Shown here piece after piece: positions 1 to 8,242 of a DNA stretch of 35,596 nucleotides. Below the pieces are notes generated by a model. It ran no database searches. It was not told where the DNA came from and worked only from the letters and a program-made list of their open reading frames with translations. Position 1 is the stretch's first letter, and the number at the start of each line of letters is the position of its first letter. This DNA is from Pseudomonadota bacterium (lineage in GTDB: Bacteria; Pseudomonadota; Gammaproteobacteria; UBA4575). The translations under genes and the position numbers were made by a program. The DNA lies in the NCBI GenBank assembly GCA_009839635.1, contig VXPJ01000063.1, positions 1-35,596 of the forward strand, written 5' to 3'.

Positions 1-196
1 CGGCATAGATGAATGCATCATCCCAGGGATTTGCCGAGCGCTGGACATTTTTTTCCAGCCTCCGCAAAAACAGGCTCACAAAAGAGTTAAACAAGAGGAC
101 AGCGAATACTACGACAAACACCTGGATCACCCAGGCAGACGAAATGTCATGCGGCCACAGGCCTCCAAAAATCTCAGAAAGATACGTGCTGTCCAT
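1..196 (-). CDS. MscS-like mechanosensitive channel, N-terminal part (runs off window start)
   Basis: The minus strand has an open frame from an ATG at 196-194 to the window edge (65 codons), with a stop codon a few codons upstream of that ATG, so the start is well fixed. The peptide begins MDSTYLSEIFGG, then has one strongly hydrophobic segment (about residues 20-42, rich in V, F and L), then a basic stretch (FLRRLEKN) and a NPWDDAF motif. A hydrophobic helix followed by a charged segment and a '(N)xWDDA' motif is typical of the N-terminal membrane part of MscS-type small-conductance channels. It starts 30 bp after the nagZ stop on the same strand, so the two may be co-transcribed. The pore helix and cytoplasmic domain lie outside the window, so the family call is tentative. 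Confidence 0.55.
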   Translation of the reverse strand, partial: MDSTYLSEIFGGLWPHDISSAWVIQVFVVVFAVLLFNSFVSLFLRRLEKNVQRSANPWDDAFIYA

Positions 197-226
197 AACT
201 GCTTTACTGATGTGGGATATGTGCCA

Positions 227-1276
227 TTAAATCAGCAGATCACTGCTGGATGAATCCAGATATGATTCTACTTGTAATACCGCAGATTGCCACGCCTTCC
301 TGGCACGCAAATCTTTATTGGGAATTGCATCCTTACCTCCATGCATGCGGGCCAAACGAATCTGGGATGCCGGATTGTCCTGATTCGTCAACTGCTCTGC
401 AACCTCGACAGCCTGCGTGTTCTCATTGCAAATCAGAACCATGTCACAACCGGCTTGCAGGGCTTTCTGAGTACGTACAAGATATTCATCACTGCAAGCC
501 GCGGCTTTCATGCTGAGATCATCACTGAACACTGCACCTTTGAAATCCAACTGTTCACGCAATACGGCATGCAGCCACTTGCTGGAATAGGTTGCTACTT
601 CCTTGTCTATCCTCTCGTATACGACATGCGCACTCATGATCCCTGCAATGCCCTGATTGATCAGGCGATGAAATGGCAGAATGTCCTGCATAACGAGATC
701 CTGGTAACTGCGCGTATCAACCGGCATGTCAATGTGCGAGTCCGCCGCAACTCCGCCATGCCCCGGGAAGTGTTTGCCTACGGCCTGCATGCCTGCACTG
801 CGCATCCCGCGGACGTAGTGCATTGCCAGCACAGAGACAATTTCAGGGTCTTTGTGAAAAGCACGCTCGCCAATCACGCGGCTGACCCCGAGGTTCAGGT
901 CAAGGACTGGCGCAAAACTAAAGTCGATTCCAACGGAACGGAGTTCAGCGGCCATGAGCCATCCTGTAACCTCAGCCAGTTCACATGCTTTGTGTGAGTC
1001 AGTGTCATAGATTTTTCCAAGTTCTTGAACTGCGGGTAATTGGGTGAATCCCTTGCGGAACCGCTGCACACACCCGCCCTCCTGATCAACGGCAACCAGC
1101 AATCTCGGGTGGCGAAGAGCGTGAATCTCGCTGACGAGACTTATCAGGCTGTCAACTGATGTAAAATTCCTGCTGAAAAGAATCACGCCACCGATCTGGG
1201 GCGACAGTAAAAGTTTTTTTTCCTGTACAGACAATGAATCTGCACGAAGATCAACCATGAGTGGACCCAGCGACAT
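227..1276 (-). CDS. nagZ: Beta-N-acetylhexosaminidase NagZ (glycoside hydrolase family 3)
   Basis: Cytoplasmic peptidoglycan-recycling enzyme that removes N-acetylglucosamine from GlcNAc-anhydroMurNAc peptides. The 349-aa length fits the family (about 340 aa). Visible signatures are GGVILFSRNF near residue 30, VAVDQEGGCVQRF near 62, GIDFSFAPVLDLN near 115, and KHFPGHGGVAADSHIDMP near 167, which carries the flexible His-Asp catalytic loop. The nucleophile aspartate lies in FSDDLSMKA near 247. There is no signal peptide, in keeping with a cytosolic enzyme. The start is an ATG at 1276 with no strong ribosome site; a second Met lies at residue 7. An MscS-like gene follows on the same strand. Confidence 0.93.
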   Translation of the reverse strand: MSLGPLMVDLRADSLSVQEKKLLLSPQIGGVILFSRNFTSVDSLISLVSEIHALRHPRLLVAVDQEGGCVQRFRKGFTQLPAVQELGKIYDTDSHKACELAEVTGWLMAAELRSVGIDFSFAPVLDLNLGVSRVIGERAFHKDPEIVSVLAMHYVRGMRSAGMQAVGKHFPGHGGVAADSHIDMPVDTRSYQDLVMQDILPFHRLINQGIAGIMSAHVVYERIDKEVATYSSKWLHAVLREQLDFKGAVFSDDLSMKAAACSDEYLVRTQKALQAGCDMVLICNENTQAVEVAEQLTNQDNPASQIRLARMHGGKDAIPNKDLRARKAWQSAVLQVESYLDSSSSDLLI

Positions 1277-1480
1277 TTGTAAGTATTATTCGCCAGTCAA
1301 ACCTAGAATTGGGGGGCTGAATTCGTCAAAACATGTGCCTTCGCCCTTCGGGCCTGTGTCTGGAAAGACATAATCACTTTAGTATCCTCATCATGCATCA
1401 TCCAAACAACTGCACCGCATTGAGCTCGTACAGGACACCTTCGCCGTATCATTACGTGGTCAGGCAGATTCCCTGCGGTA

Positions 1481-1486
1481 TATAGT
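1481..1486 (+). promoter_or_regulatory. Possible -10 element upstream of zapE
   Basis: TATAGT (5 of 6 matches to TATAAT) lies 18 bp before the zapE ATG in the 227-bp gap between the divergent nagZ and zapE genes. No good -35 hexamer is visible at the usual spacing, so this is weak. Nothing else in the gap is convincing apart from a short GCCC-TTC-GGGC hairpin near 1347. Confidence 0.2.
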
Positions 1487-1503
1487 ATGCACCTGAAAAA
1501 GGA

Positions 1504-2655
1504 ATGCCTGCCAAACTTGTGCATGCGGGTTTTGAATCCAACAAACAAGCCAGAATGATTGAATCAGCTTACCAAAAACTGCTGGAAACACAGCAGATCG
1601 CACAAGATTCGGATCAGAAAAAAACAGTCTTGGCACTACAAGCCCTGCATCACAAGCTCAATCATTATAATTCAAAACCTGGGTTGCTTGGCCGTATTAC
1701 AAGCTTCCTGCCCGGCAGGCAAGACCCTGCAGAGATCAAGGGTCTGTACATCTGGGGAGGGATTGGACGAGGCAAGACGTTTCTGATGGACCTGTTTTTC
1801 TCCAACTTGCACATACAGCATAAATTGCGCCTGCACTACCACCAGTTCATGGACGAGGCCCATGACCTGCTGAAGCACTGCAGGGATGAAGCCGATCCTC
1901 TCAGGCGAGTCGCCCGCAGATTTGCTGACAAAGCCAAAGTGCTGTGCCTCGATGAATTTTTTGTGAATGACATTGGCGACGCCATGATCATCTCCGGATT
2001 ATTGCAAGGACTTTTTGAACATAAAACCATCCTAGTAACAACTTCCAACACAAGACCGGATCTGCTGTACACAAACGGACTGCAACGTGAACGGTTTTTG
2101 CCCGCTATTGAATTGCTGCAAACACATACGAAAGTAGTCCAGTTAAACGGCGAGACTGATTACCGCTTCGAACTTATGCAAACAGAAGGTATTTATAACA
2201 CCCCCATTGACGATACCTCGCAAGACTGGCTTGAACATCACTTTCTGAGCCTGAGTGCAGAAAAAAATGATGGCTCCTGGGGGAAAATCCAGATCAGAAA
2301 CCGGAACCTGCAAAGCATACGCCACTCGGACAAGATCGCATGGTTTGACTTTCGGGAACTATGCGCAGAGCCACGTGGGCCTTCTGACTACATTGAGCTG
2401 GCCAAGTGCTTCAACACCATTTTGATTTCGCATGTGCCTGTTTTTAAAAACAACGATGACCAGGCAAGGAGATTCATCAACCTTGTGGACGAGTTTTATG
2501 ATCGTAATGTAAAGTTGATCCTTTCTGCCGAGGTCTGGCCAGATTCACTGTATCAAGGCTCACGACTCAGCGAGGAATTCCGACGCACTGTAAGTCGGCT
2601 GAATGAAATGCAATCACTTGAATATTTGGAAAAACAACATCACCCGAACCGATAA
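1504..2655 (+). CDS. zapE: Cell division protein ZapE (AFG1-like P-loop ATPase)
   Basis: ATPase of the AFG1/LACE1 family; in E. coli ZapE is linked to FtsZ-ring function under stress. Length 383 aa, close to E. coli ZapE. Walker A GGIGRGKT is at residues 85-92 and the Walker B region VLCLDEFFVNDIGDA near 147-161. A conserved sensor-like stretch (LVTTSNTRPDLLY) follows, and FDFRELCAEPRGPSDYIELA is found in the C-terminal third. The first ATG is preceded by AAAGGA only one base away, too close for an ideal ribosome site. An in-frame ATG at 1555 (residue 18) is the alternative start. The mdh gene follows after 18 bp on the same strand, suggesting co-transcription. Confidence 0.9.
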   Translation: MPAKLVHAGFESNKQARMIESAYQKLLETQQIAQDSDQKKTVLALQALHHKLNHYNSKPGLLGRITSFLPGRQDPAEIKGLYIWGGIGRGKTFLMDLFFSNLHIQHKLRLHYHQFMDEAHDLLKHCRDEADPLRRVARRFADKAKVLCLDEFFVNDIGDAMIISGLLQGLFEHKTILVTTSNTRPDLLYTNGLQRERFLPAIELLQTHTKVVQLNGETDYRFELMQTEGIYNTPIDDTSQDWLEHHFLSLSAEKNDGSWGKIQIRNRNLQSIRHSDKIAWFDFRELCAEPRGPSDYIELAKCFNTILISHVPVFKNNDDQARRFINLVDEFYDRNVKLILSAEVWPDSLYQGSRLSEEFRRTVSRLNEMQSLEYLEKQHHPNR

Positions 2656-2673
2656 TTCTATGAGGAACACTAC

Positions 2674-3651
2674 ATGAAACCCGCCGTACGAATCGCTATC
2701 ACAGGTGCCGCAGGAAACATTGGATATGCTGCCGCGTTCCGGATTTCTGCAGGAGATATGCTAGGCGCAGACCAGCCCGTAATCCTCCAGCTGATTGAGA
2801 TCGAGCCTGCCTTGCAAGCCTTGCGAGGTGTCGAGATGGAATTGCTGGATTGTGCCTTTCCATTGCTTGAGGAAGTGATTGTTACAACGGACCTCAGCGT
2901 TGGCTTCAAGGATGCGGATTATGTCCTGCTTATCGGCTCAAAACCGCGCACCAAGGGCATGGAACGCAGTGACCTGTTGAGTGATAACGGAAAAATATTC
3001 AAGCCACAGGGCCGCGCCATCAATGAACACTCCTCCCGTGATGTGAAGGTACTTGTCATAGGAAACCCGGCCAATACCAATGGCCTGATTGCCGTGAACA
3101 ACGCCCCTGACCTGTCTCCGACACAATTTACTTCCATGATGAGACTTGACCACAACCGTGCTCTCAATCAGCTCTCGCTGAAAACCGAAACGCCAGTCAC
3201 CGGGATTAGCCGCCTGACCGTGTGGGGCAATCACTCGCTTACACAGTATCCTGACATCAGCCACTGCAGCATTGGGGGCGAGAGTGCTACCTCGCTGATT
3301 GACATGACCTGGTATAAAGAAACCTTTCTTTCCAGTGTGCAAAAACGTGGGGCAGAAATAATCGTTGCCCGTGGAGCATCCTCTGCGGCATCGGCCGCTT
3401 CGGCAGCAATCGATCACATGCGTGACTGGGTATTCGGGACCTCCGGTGAGGACTGGACAAGCATGAGTATCGTGTCAAACGGAGATTACGGAATTACGGA
3501 AGGGTTGATGTTTTCATTTCCCGTACGATGCAAAGACGGCGAGTACGAAGTTGTTCGTGACCTGGAAATTGATGACTTCAGCCGGGAGATGATCCAGGCG
3601 ACAGAGAAAGAACTGCTAGAAGAGCGCGATGCAGTCAAAGACCTACTTTGA
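2674..3651 (+). CDS. mdh: NAD-dependent malate dehydrogenase
   Basis: Interconverts malate and oxaloacetate in the TCA cycle. The 325-aa protein belongs to the cytosolic-type MDH group of the LDH/MDH superfamily. It has the Rossmann motif GAAGNIGYAAAFRI at residues 9-22, the substrate loop with Arg (KPRTKGMERSDLL near 90), GNPANTN near 130, RLDHNRA at 157-163, and the catalytic histidine in WGNHS (His187). AGGA lies about 10 bp before the ATG. Two tandem inverted repeats follow the gene and probably end transcription. The sdh operon just downstream catalyses the preceding steps of the same cycle, although on the other strand. Confidence 0.95.
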   Translation: MKPAVRIAITGAAGNIGYAAAFRISAGDMLGADQPVILQLIEIEPALQALRGVEMELLDCAFPLLEEVIVTTDLSVGFKDADYVLLIGSKPRTKGMERSDLLSDNGKIFKPQGRAINEHSSRDVKVLVIGNPANTNGLIAVNNAPDLSPTQFTSMMRLDHNRALNQLSLKTETPVTGISRLTVWGNHSLTQYPDISHCSIGGESATSLIDMTWYKETFLSSVQKRGAEIIVARGASSAASAASAAIDHMRDWVFGTSGEDWTSMSIVSNGDYGITEGLMFSFPVRCKDGEYEVVRDLEIDDFSREMIQATEKELLEERDAVKDLL

Positions 3652-3778
3652 CCAATCCCAGCCGTTCTGCAGTTGCACCAAACCCACTGTCCTGGTCTCG
3701 CTCATCTGAAATAAAGACATTTATATTCAACTACTTGTCGAATAAATCGCGCATATTTTCCAATATCCCTGCCTACGG

Positions 3779-3846
3779 AATACCGTTCAGCTATGGGGTT
3801 ACGGTATTTTCAGTGAGCAATCGGTTCTGACGCAACCGATCGTTTT
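3779..3846 (+). terminator. Probable mdh transcription terminator (two tandem hairpins)
   Basis: The first inverted repeat is AATACCGT (3779-3786) with ACGGTATT (3801-3808), loop 14 nt. The second is ATCGGTT (3820-3826) with AACCGAT (3834-3840), loop 7 nt, followed by CGTTTTC. Both overlap the 3' end of the convergent yqiB-like gene. The U-tracts are short, so efficiency is uncertain. Confidence 0.45.
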
Positions 3847-4303
3847 CTACGAAGGAATGTCCTTGCCTGTCGCAATACGACAGCCACTTGAATAAAAAAC
3901 GATTCAGATACCATCTTTTCGGCAAGGAAGGGCTTGTCTTGGGTCTGTAGGCACGATTGTTTATGTTTTTATTCCGGAAGGTCTGGCTGATCACTTCAGC
4001 TTGAAGTGCATCGTAGTAGATTCTTAACTTGAGATTTGGGTAGGCCAGCAAGCCGCTTTCCGCATCTGCGAAATAGTAGGTCAACGCAATAGTTGAGGTG
4101 TACCGGGTCTGCTCCAGAACCTGAAGGTATAAATCCATTCCCTGGGGAACCCTTGACACTGCAATGGCAGGCATGGCGTCCTTGGTACCACACAATTTAC
4201 GCAGACGAATGTAATTCGCTTCATACATCTCCATCAGCCCGGCAAAAGTATTGGGTGACGGATCTGCCAAAAACCGTTTTTGTAAAGATAGATTTCTCAT
4301 CAT
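3791..4303 (-). CDS. yqiB: DUF1249 family protein, YqiB-like
   Basis: The 170-aa protein matches the DUF1249 (E. coli YqiB) pattern: an N-terminal MYEANYIRLRKL segment (YqiB has MCEMNFSQLRRL), then LEQTRYTSTIALTYYF, a central PNLKLRIYYDALQAEVIS (YqiB: PSMTVRLYHDAMVAEV), and a C-terminal LNRFLFKWLSYC (YqiB: INQFLADWLRYC). The molecular function is unknown. In this frame three possible starts lie side by side: TTG (4306), ATG (4303) and ATG (4300); the first ATG is used here. No clear Shine-Dalgarno is seen. It is somewhat longer than YqiB (about 140 aa) at both ends. It converges on mdh. Confidence 0.8.
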   Translation of the reverse strand: MMRNLSLQKRFLADPSPNTFAGLMEMYEANYIRLRKLCGTKDAMPAIAVSRVPQGMDLYLQVLEQTRYTSTIALTYYFADAESGLLAYPNLKLRIYYDALQAEVISQTFRNKNINNRAYRPKTSPSLPKRWYLNRFLFKWLSYCDRQGHSFVENDRLRQNRLLTENTVTP

Positions 4304-4325
4304 CAAACATGCATCGCGACGTCAG

Positions 4326-4331
4326 ATTATA
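4326..4331 (-). promoter_or_regulatory. Possible -10 box for the yqiB-like gene
   Basis: On the minus strand a perfect TATAAT lies at 4331-4326, about 22 bp before the yqiB-like start. The -35 region at 17 bp spacing (AGCGTT) is a poor match, so support comes mainly from the -10. Confidence 0.3.
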
Positions 4332-4361
4332 CTGGCATATAACCTAAAAACGCTGCAACAA

Positions 4362-4391
4362 TTACGAAAAAAGAAAAGGGCAAGCATGCCC
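4362..4391 (-). terminator. Rho-independent terminator of the sdhCDABE operon
   Basis: On the minus strand, GGGCA (4391-4387), loop TGCT and TGCCC (4382-4378) form a 5-bp GC-rich stem, followed by the T-rich tail TTTTCTTTTTT (4377-4367). It lies 13 bp beyond the sdhE stop, as expected for the operon end. Confidence 0.75.
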
Positions 4392-4403
4392 TCGCAACCG
4401 ATT

Positions 4404-4637
4404 TCAGGTGCGCATGAATTCGATCACTTTGTTGATGTGGTGGTCATGTGATTCTTGCATCCCCGTCACTAGGGCATACAACTCAGGATCCTGCATGTCC
4501 AGCATGTCTTCAAACGCTTGTTTCAATGCAGGCTCAGCATCCCGGTAATGATTCTCCAGAAATGTCATCATCAGGATATCCAGCTCCTTGGTACCTCTCC
4601 TGCAGCGCCATAGCAGTTTTTGTGCCTTCTCCTCCAT
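4404..4637 (-). CDS. sdhE: FAD assembly factor SdhE
   Basis: Small (77 aa) soluble protein of the SdhE/Sdh5 (DUF339) family that promotes covalent attachment of FAD to SdhA. The hallmark is RRGTKELDILM (residues 13-23), with the RGxxELD motif that contacts the flavoprotein. The rest is predicted all-helical (FLENHYRDAEPALKQAFEDML). It starts 5 nt after the sdhB stop, so it is the last gene of the succinate dehydrogenase operon. That arrangement couples the assembly factor to its client subunit. In E. coli this gene sits next to ygfZ instead; here ygfZ is at the other end of the same operon, in divergent orientation. Confidence 0.92.
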   Translation of the reverse strand: MEEKAQKLLWRCRRGTKELDILMMTFLENHYRDAEPALKQAFEDMLDMQDPELYALVTGMQESHDHHINKVIEFMRT

Positions 4638-4642
4638 TTACC

Positions 4643-5425
4643 TCAGCTTCCAGCCACAGCGGTAAGTTTCTTGATTTCCGCAATCGCCTTCGCTGGATTC
4701 AGCCCCTTGGGACAGGTATTCGTGCAGTTCATGATGGTGTGGCAACGATAAAGCTTGAACGCATCCTTTAATTCCTCCAGGCGCTCGGCCGTGGCTTCAT
4801 CCCGGCTGTCGGCAATCCACCGGTAAGCCTGCAGCAACACGGCAGGACCGAGATAGCGGTCACTGTTCCACCAGTAACTTGGACAACTGGTCGAACAACA
4901 TGCACACAGGATGCATTCCTCCAGGCCTTCCAGCCTTTCACGGTCATCCTTGGATTGCAGCCTTTCACGTCCTGACGGAGGTGGTGCCTCGGTTTTGATC
5001 CATGGTTTGACCGATGCGTACTGCTCATAAAACCTGCTCAGATCCACCACGAGGTCCTTGACGACCTGCATGTGGGGCAGAGGATAAACCTTGATGTCGC
5101 CCTTGATCTCCTCGATGGCCTTGATGCACGCCAGTGTGTTTGAACCATTGATGTTCATCGAGCACGAGCCACAGATGCCTTCCCGGCACGAACGGCGAAA
5201 CGTCAGGGTGGAATCAATTTCATTCTTGATCTTGATCAGTGCATCCAGCACCATCGGCCCGCAGGTATCCAGGTCGATTTCGTAGGTGTCCGTACGCGGG
5301 TTTTCCTTGCTGTCCGGGTCATAACGATAGACAACCACTTTTTTCGTCTGGCCGCTACCGGTTGCTGCAGGATACGTTTTACCCGGCTTGACTACGGAAT
5401 TTGCTGGAAGATTGAACTGTGCCAT
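4643..5425 (-). CDS. sdhB: Succinate dehydrogenase iron-sulfur subunit
   Basis: Electron-transfer subunit of complex II (260 aa). The N-terminal ferredoxin-like domain carries the [2Fe-2S] cysteines in SCREGICGSC and a following C (TLACIKA). The C-terminal domain carries the [4Fe-4S] motif CILCACCSTSCP and the [3Fe-4S]/[4Fe-4S] cysteines in CHTIMNCTNTCPKG. The quinone-site tryptophans are present in SYWWNSDRYLGP. There is an N-terminal extension of about 20 residues before the usual start of the fold (KKVVVYRYDP). AAGGA precedes the ATG, and the gap after sdhA is 14 nt. Confidence 0.96.
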   Translation of the reverse strand: MAQFNLPANSVVKPGKTYPAATGSGQTKKVVVYRYDPDSKENPRTDTYEIDLDTCGPMVLDALIKIKNEIDSTLTFRRSCREGICGSCSMNINGSNTLACIKAIEEIKGDIKVYPLPHMQVVKDLVVDLSRFYEQYASVKPWIKTEAPPPSGRERLQSKDDRERLEGLEECILCACCSTSCPSYWWNSDRYLGPAVLLQAYRWIADSRDEATAERLEELKDAFKLYRCHTIMNCTNTCPKGLNPAKAIAEIKKLTAVAGS

Positions 5426-5439
5426 CCACCAATCCTTTT

Positions 5440-7230
5440 TTAATAGACCCTGGCCTTTGGCGGGATTACCTCAACCTCGTCGGTCTGGGTATACATGTGC
5501 ACCGGCCTGTACCCGATTGCCACATCTCCCTGTTCATCAATGGTGGCCAACGTATGCTTCATCCAGTTCTCATCATCACGTTCCGGATAGTCATCTCGAG
5601 CCTGTGCGCCGCGGCTTTCGGTGCGGTTCAGTGCAGACTGTGCGGTGACAATTGCCTGAGGCATCAAGTTTGTCAGCTCAATGGCCTCAACTAAATCTGT
5701 GTTCCAGACCATGGAGCGATCGCTAAGTCTCAAATTGTCCATCTGAGAAAACAGTTTCCGGAGCCGGATCAACCCTTTCTCGATCAACTCGCCGGTTCTG
5801 AAAACGGCAGCATGGCTTTGCATGGTCTTTTGCATTTCAATGCGCAGATGGGCCACCATAATTTCGCCACTGGCATGCCTCAGTCTATCAAAACGGTCGA
5901 GTACAGTATCCACTACCCCATCATTCAATTTTTCGTGAGCCTGGCCTGGCTTGACCAGTTCCACGGCACGAAGTGCTGCCGCCCTGCCAAATACAATGAG
6001 GTCCAGCAGGGAATTGGACCCAAGGCGGTTGGCACCATGCACCGACACGCAAGCTGCCTCACCAATGGCCATCAGTCCGGGAATCACGTGATCCGGATCA
6101 TCGCCTTTCAGGGTCACTACTTCTCCCTGATAATTCGTAGGGATACCACCCATGTTGTAGTGCACCGTCGGCAAAACGGGGATTGGCTCACGCGTGACAT
6201 CGATGCCCGCAAATATCCTGGCAGATTCGGCTATACCCGGTAGTTTCGAGTTGATCAGGTCTGCACCCAAATGCTCCAGATGCAGCTGTATATGATCCTT
6301 TTCCTCTCCCACGCCTCGACCTTCATTGATTTCAATGGTCATGGAGCGGCTGACGACATCGCGTGAGGCCAGGTCCTTCGCGTTCGGGGCGTATCGTTCC
6401 ATGAAACGCTCGCCCTCCGAATTGGTCAGGTAGCCGCCTTCACCTCGCACACCTTCTGTAATCAGACATCCAGAGCCATAAATTCCGGTGGGATGAAACT
6501 GCACGAATTCCATGTCCTGCAGCGGCAAACCCGCGCGCAGCACCATGGCATTACCGTCCCCCGTACAGGTATGTGCCGAAGTGCAGGAGAAGTAAGTACG
6601 CCCATAGCCGCCTGTGGCAAGCAGCACCATGTGCGCCCGGAAAACATGCAGTTCCCCTGTGGCGAGATCCCAGGCCAGCACACCTTTGCATGCCCCTTCA
6701 TCATTCATCAGCAGATCGATTGCAAAATACTCGATGAAGAACTCTGCATTGTGCTTCAGGGACTGCTGATAGAGCGTGTGCAAAATGGCATGACCGGTTC
6801 TGTCCGCTGCGGCACAGGTTCTTTGTGCAATTCCTTCGCCATACCGGGTAGTCATGCCTCCGAAGGGCCTCTGGTAAATGCGCCCGTCGTCCGTGCGTGA
6901 AAAAGGAACTCCGTAGTGCTCAAGTTCCACAACGGCTGGAATTGCCTCGCGACACATGTACTCAATGGCATCCTGATCACCCAGCCAGTCGGAGCCTTTG
7001 ACCGTGTCGTACATGTGCCAGCGCCAGTCATCCTCGCCCATGTTGGCAAGCGCTGCACTCATACCGCCCTGTGCGGCCACGGTATGGCTGCGGGTCGGGA
7101 ATACCTTTGTGATGCACGCTGTCGAAAGTCCGCTTGCTGTCATGCCCAGTGTGGCACGCAGTCCAGCGCCGCCTGCACCCACAACCACCACATCATAGGC
7201 ATGCTCAGTCAGTCTGTACGCCTTGCTCAT
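5440..7230 (-). CDS. sdhA: Succinate dehydrogenase flavoprotein subunit
   Basis: Catalytic subunit that oxidises succinate to fumarate (596 aa, normal length). FAD-binding GAGGAG is at 18-23. The histidine for covalent flavin linkage is His49 in TRSHTVAAQGG. Substrate-binding motifs FHPTG and PTVHYNMGG are present, and the catalytic arginine is in LASRDVVSRS. The C-terminal helical domain ends with the family-typical VIPPKARVY-like tail. It lies 9 nt downstream of sdhD and 14 nt upstream of sdhB, in the standard C-D-A-B order. Confidence 0.97.
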   Translation of the reverse strand: MSKAYRLTEHAYDVVVVGAGGAGLRATLGMTASGLSTACITKVFPTRSHTVAAQGGMSAALANMGEDDWRWHMYDTVKGSDWLGDQDAIEYMCREAIPAVVELEHYGVPFSRTDDGRIYQRPFGGMTTRYGEGIAQRTCAAADRTGHAILHTLYQQSLKHNAEFFIEYFAIDLLMNDEGACKGVLAWDLATGELHVFRAHMVLLATGGYGRTYFSCTSAHTCTGDGNAMVLRAGLPLQDMEFVQFHPTGIYGSGCLITEGVRGEGGYLTNSEGERFMERYAPNAKDLASRDVVSRSMTIEINEGRGVGEEKDHIQLHLEHLGADLINSKLPGIAESARIFAGIDVTREPIPVLPTVHYNMGGIPTNYQGEVVTLKGDDPDHVIPGLMAIGEAACVSVHGANRLGSNSLLDLIVFGRAAALRAVELVKPGQAHEKLNDGVVDTVLDRFDRLRHASGEIMVAHLRIEMQKTMQSHAAVFRTGELIEKGLIRLRKLFSQMDNLRLSDRSMVWNTDLVEAIELTNLMPQAIVTAQSALNRTESRGAQARDDYPERDDENWMKHTLATIDEQGDVAIGYRPVHMYTQTDEVEVIPPKARVY

Positions 7231-7239
7231 TTCGATTTT

Positions 7240-7608
7240 CTACAAAGTGATTTTCAAAAGCGCAAGAATTCCGGCGACAGCCGACAGGATACATGTGACA
7301 TTCAACAGAATCATTGAGGCTGTTTTGAGCCATCCACCTACATAATCCTCGATGATGACCTGCATCCCCAGCTTCGTATGATAGAAAGTCAAGGCAATGA
7401 ATATTGCCAAAAAACTTGTGACGGAAGGTGCTCCCAACCAGCTTACTACAGCCTCATAGCTTGCACTGCCCAGCATTGCCAGAGAAAAGGCAAGCCACAC
7501 AACGAGGGGAACCAGCAATGCTGCAGTAAGACGCTGCATCCACCAGTGCACCACAGCCTCCCTGCCAACACCTGGAACTACGGACAACAGTGTGCGTAAC
7601 GACATCAT
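7240..7608 (-). CDS. sdhD: Succinate dehydrogenase membrane anchor subunit SdhD
   Basis: Membrane subunit of complex II (122 aa) with three hydrophobic helices (about 25-47, 60-77 and 93-115). Family features are HWWMQRLTA near 21-29 at the quinone end of helix I, and FYHTKLGMQVIIEDYV near 75, which contains the heme-ligand histidine and the conserved Asp/Tyr. Two adjacent ATGs (7608 and 7605) directly abut the sdhC TAA, implying translational coupling. Confidence 0.92.
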   Translation of the reverse strand: MMSLRTLLSVVPGVGREAVVHWWMQRLTAALLVPLVVWLAFSLAMLGSASYEAVVSWLGAPSVTSFLAIFIALTFYHTKLGMQVIIEDYVGGWLKTASMILLNVTCILSAVAGILALLKITL

Positions 7609-8004
7609 TTACGCCTGTATTCCGTGGTGCAGCCAGGCCACCAGCCAAACAGCCACCGTGAACACGACGGTTGCCAGCAAGACCACGATTCCAGAGATCC
7701 GGGTGGCTTCAATTCCAAAACCAAGACCTGCGTCAAATACCAGGTGGCGCACTCCATTGAACAAATGCAGGAATAACGCCAAGGTCCATAAAATCAAGAA
7801 AGCCTGGCCCGGACCCGTCGAAATATAGGTCCGTAGCACATCATAGGCGCCTGGACCGACAGCTATCGAAAGCAATAGCACAACCAGCAGCAGGGCCCCT
7901 ACGGCAAGTGCGGCGCCCGTGATGCGGTGAAGTATGGAGATGGCCATCGCCAGTGGCCAGCGATAGATCTGCAAATGTGGTGATACTGGCCTATCAGGAT
8001 TCAC
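7609..8004 (-). CDS. sdhC: Succinate dehydrogenase cytochrome b556 subunit SdhC
   Basis: Membrane subunit of complex II (131 aa), first gene of the operon. It has the N-terminal signature RPVSPHLQIYRWP and SILHRITG (quinone-site Ser/Arg), followed by three hydrophobic segments. Heme-ligand histidine lies in LFLHLFNGVRHLVFD. The start is GTG at 8004-8002, with a strong Shine-Dalgarno AAGGGAG about 6 nt upstream; no ATG fits as well. The 238-bp region upstream is shared with divergent ygfZ. Confidence 0.93.
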   Translation of the reverse strand: MNPDRPVSPHLQIYRWPLAMAISILHRITGAALAVGALLLVVLLLSIAVGPGAYDVLRTYISTGPGQAFLILWTLALFLHLFNGVRHLVFDAGLGFGIEATRISGIVVLLATVVFTVAVWLVAWLHHGIQA

Positions 8005-8103
8005 CAGAGACTCCCTTGGTACGTGTGAAAACTATGGATATGAAAATAGCCTCTATGCGGCCTGACGCCAATGTACAGAGGTCATCCAAATGTTTTATTC
8101 TTG

Positions 8104-8130
8104 GTATCAGATACTACCTGATTAACAGGT
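8104..8130. promoter_or_regulatory. Paired inverted repeats in the sdhC-ygfZ divergent region
   Basis: Two palindromes stand side by side: GTATC-A-GATAC (8104-8114) and ACCTG-ATTAA-CAGGT (8116-8130). They lie about 110 bp upstream of both start codons, where a regulator of the sdh operon and/or ygfZ could bind. No known operator consensus is claimed. Confidence 0.35.
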
Positions 8131-8242
8131 CATATTGAATATCCTTTAAAATAATGTCAATGATTACAACCAGTTAAGGGTTGCATACTGGCCTACCAAG
8201 CCCTTTGCAAGCATAAACTCATGGAAATCACAAGAGACAGCA

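Noticed and set aside
287..997. 236-aa plus-strand ORF opposite nagZ
   Set aside because: It is antisense to a well-supported NagZ and has no recognisable motifs.
1303..1548. 81-aa minus-strand ORF between nagZ and zapE
   Set aside because: It overlaps the zapE start, lacks a ribosome site and shows no family features.
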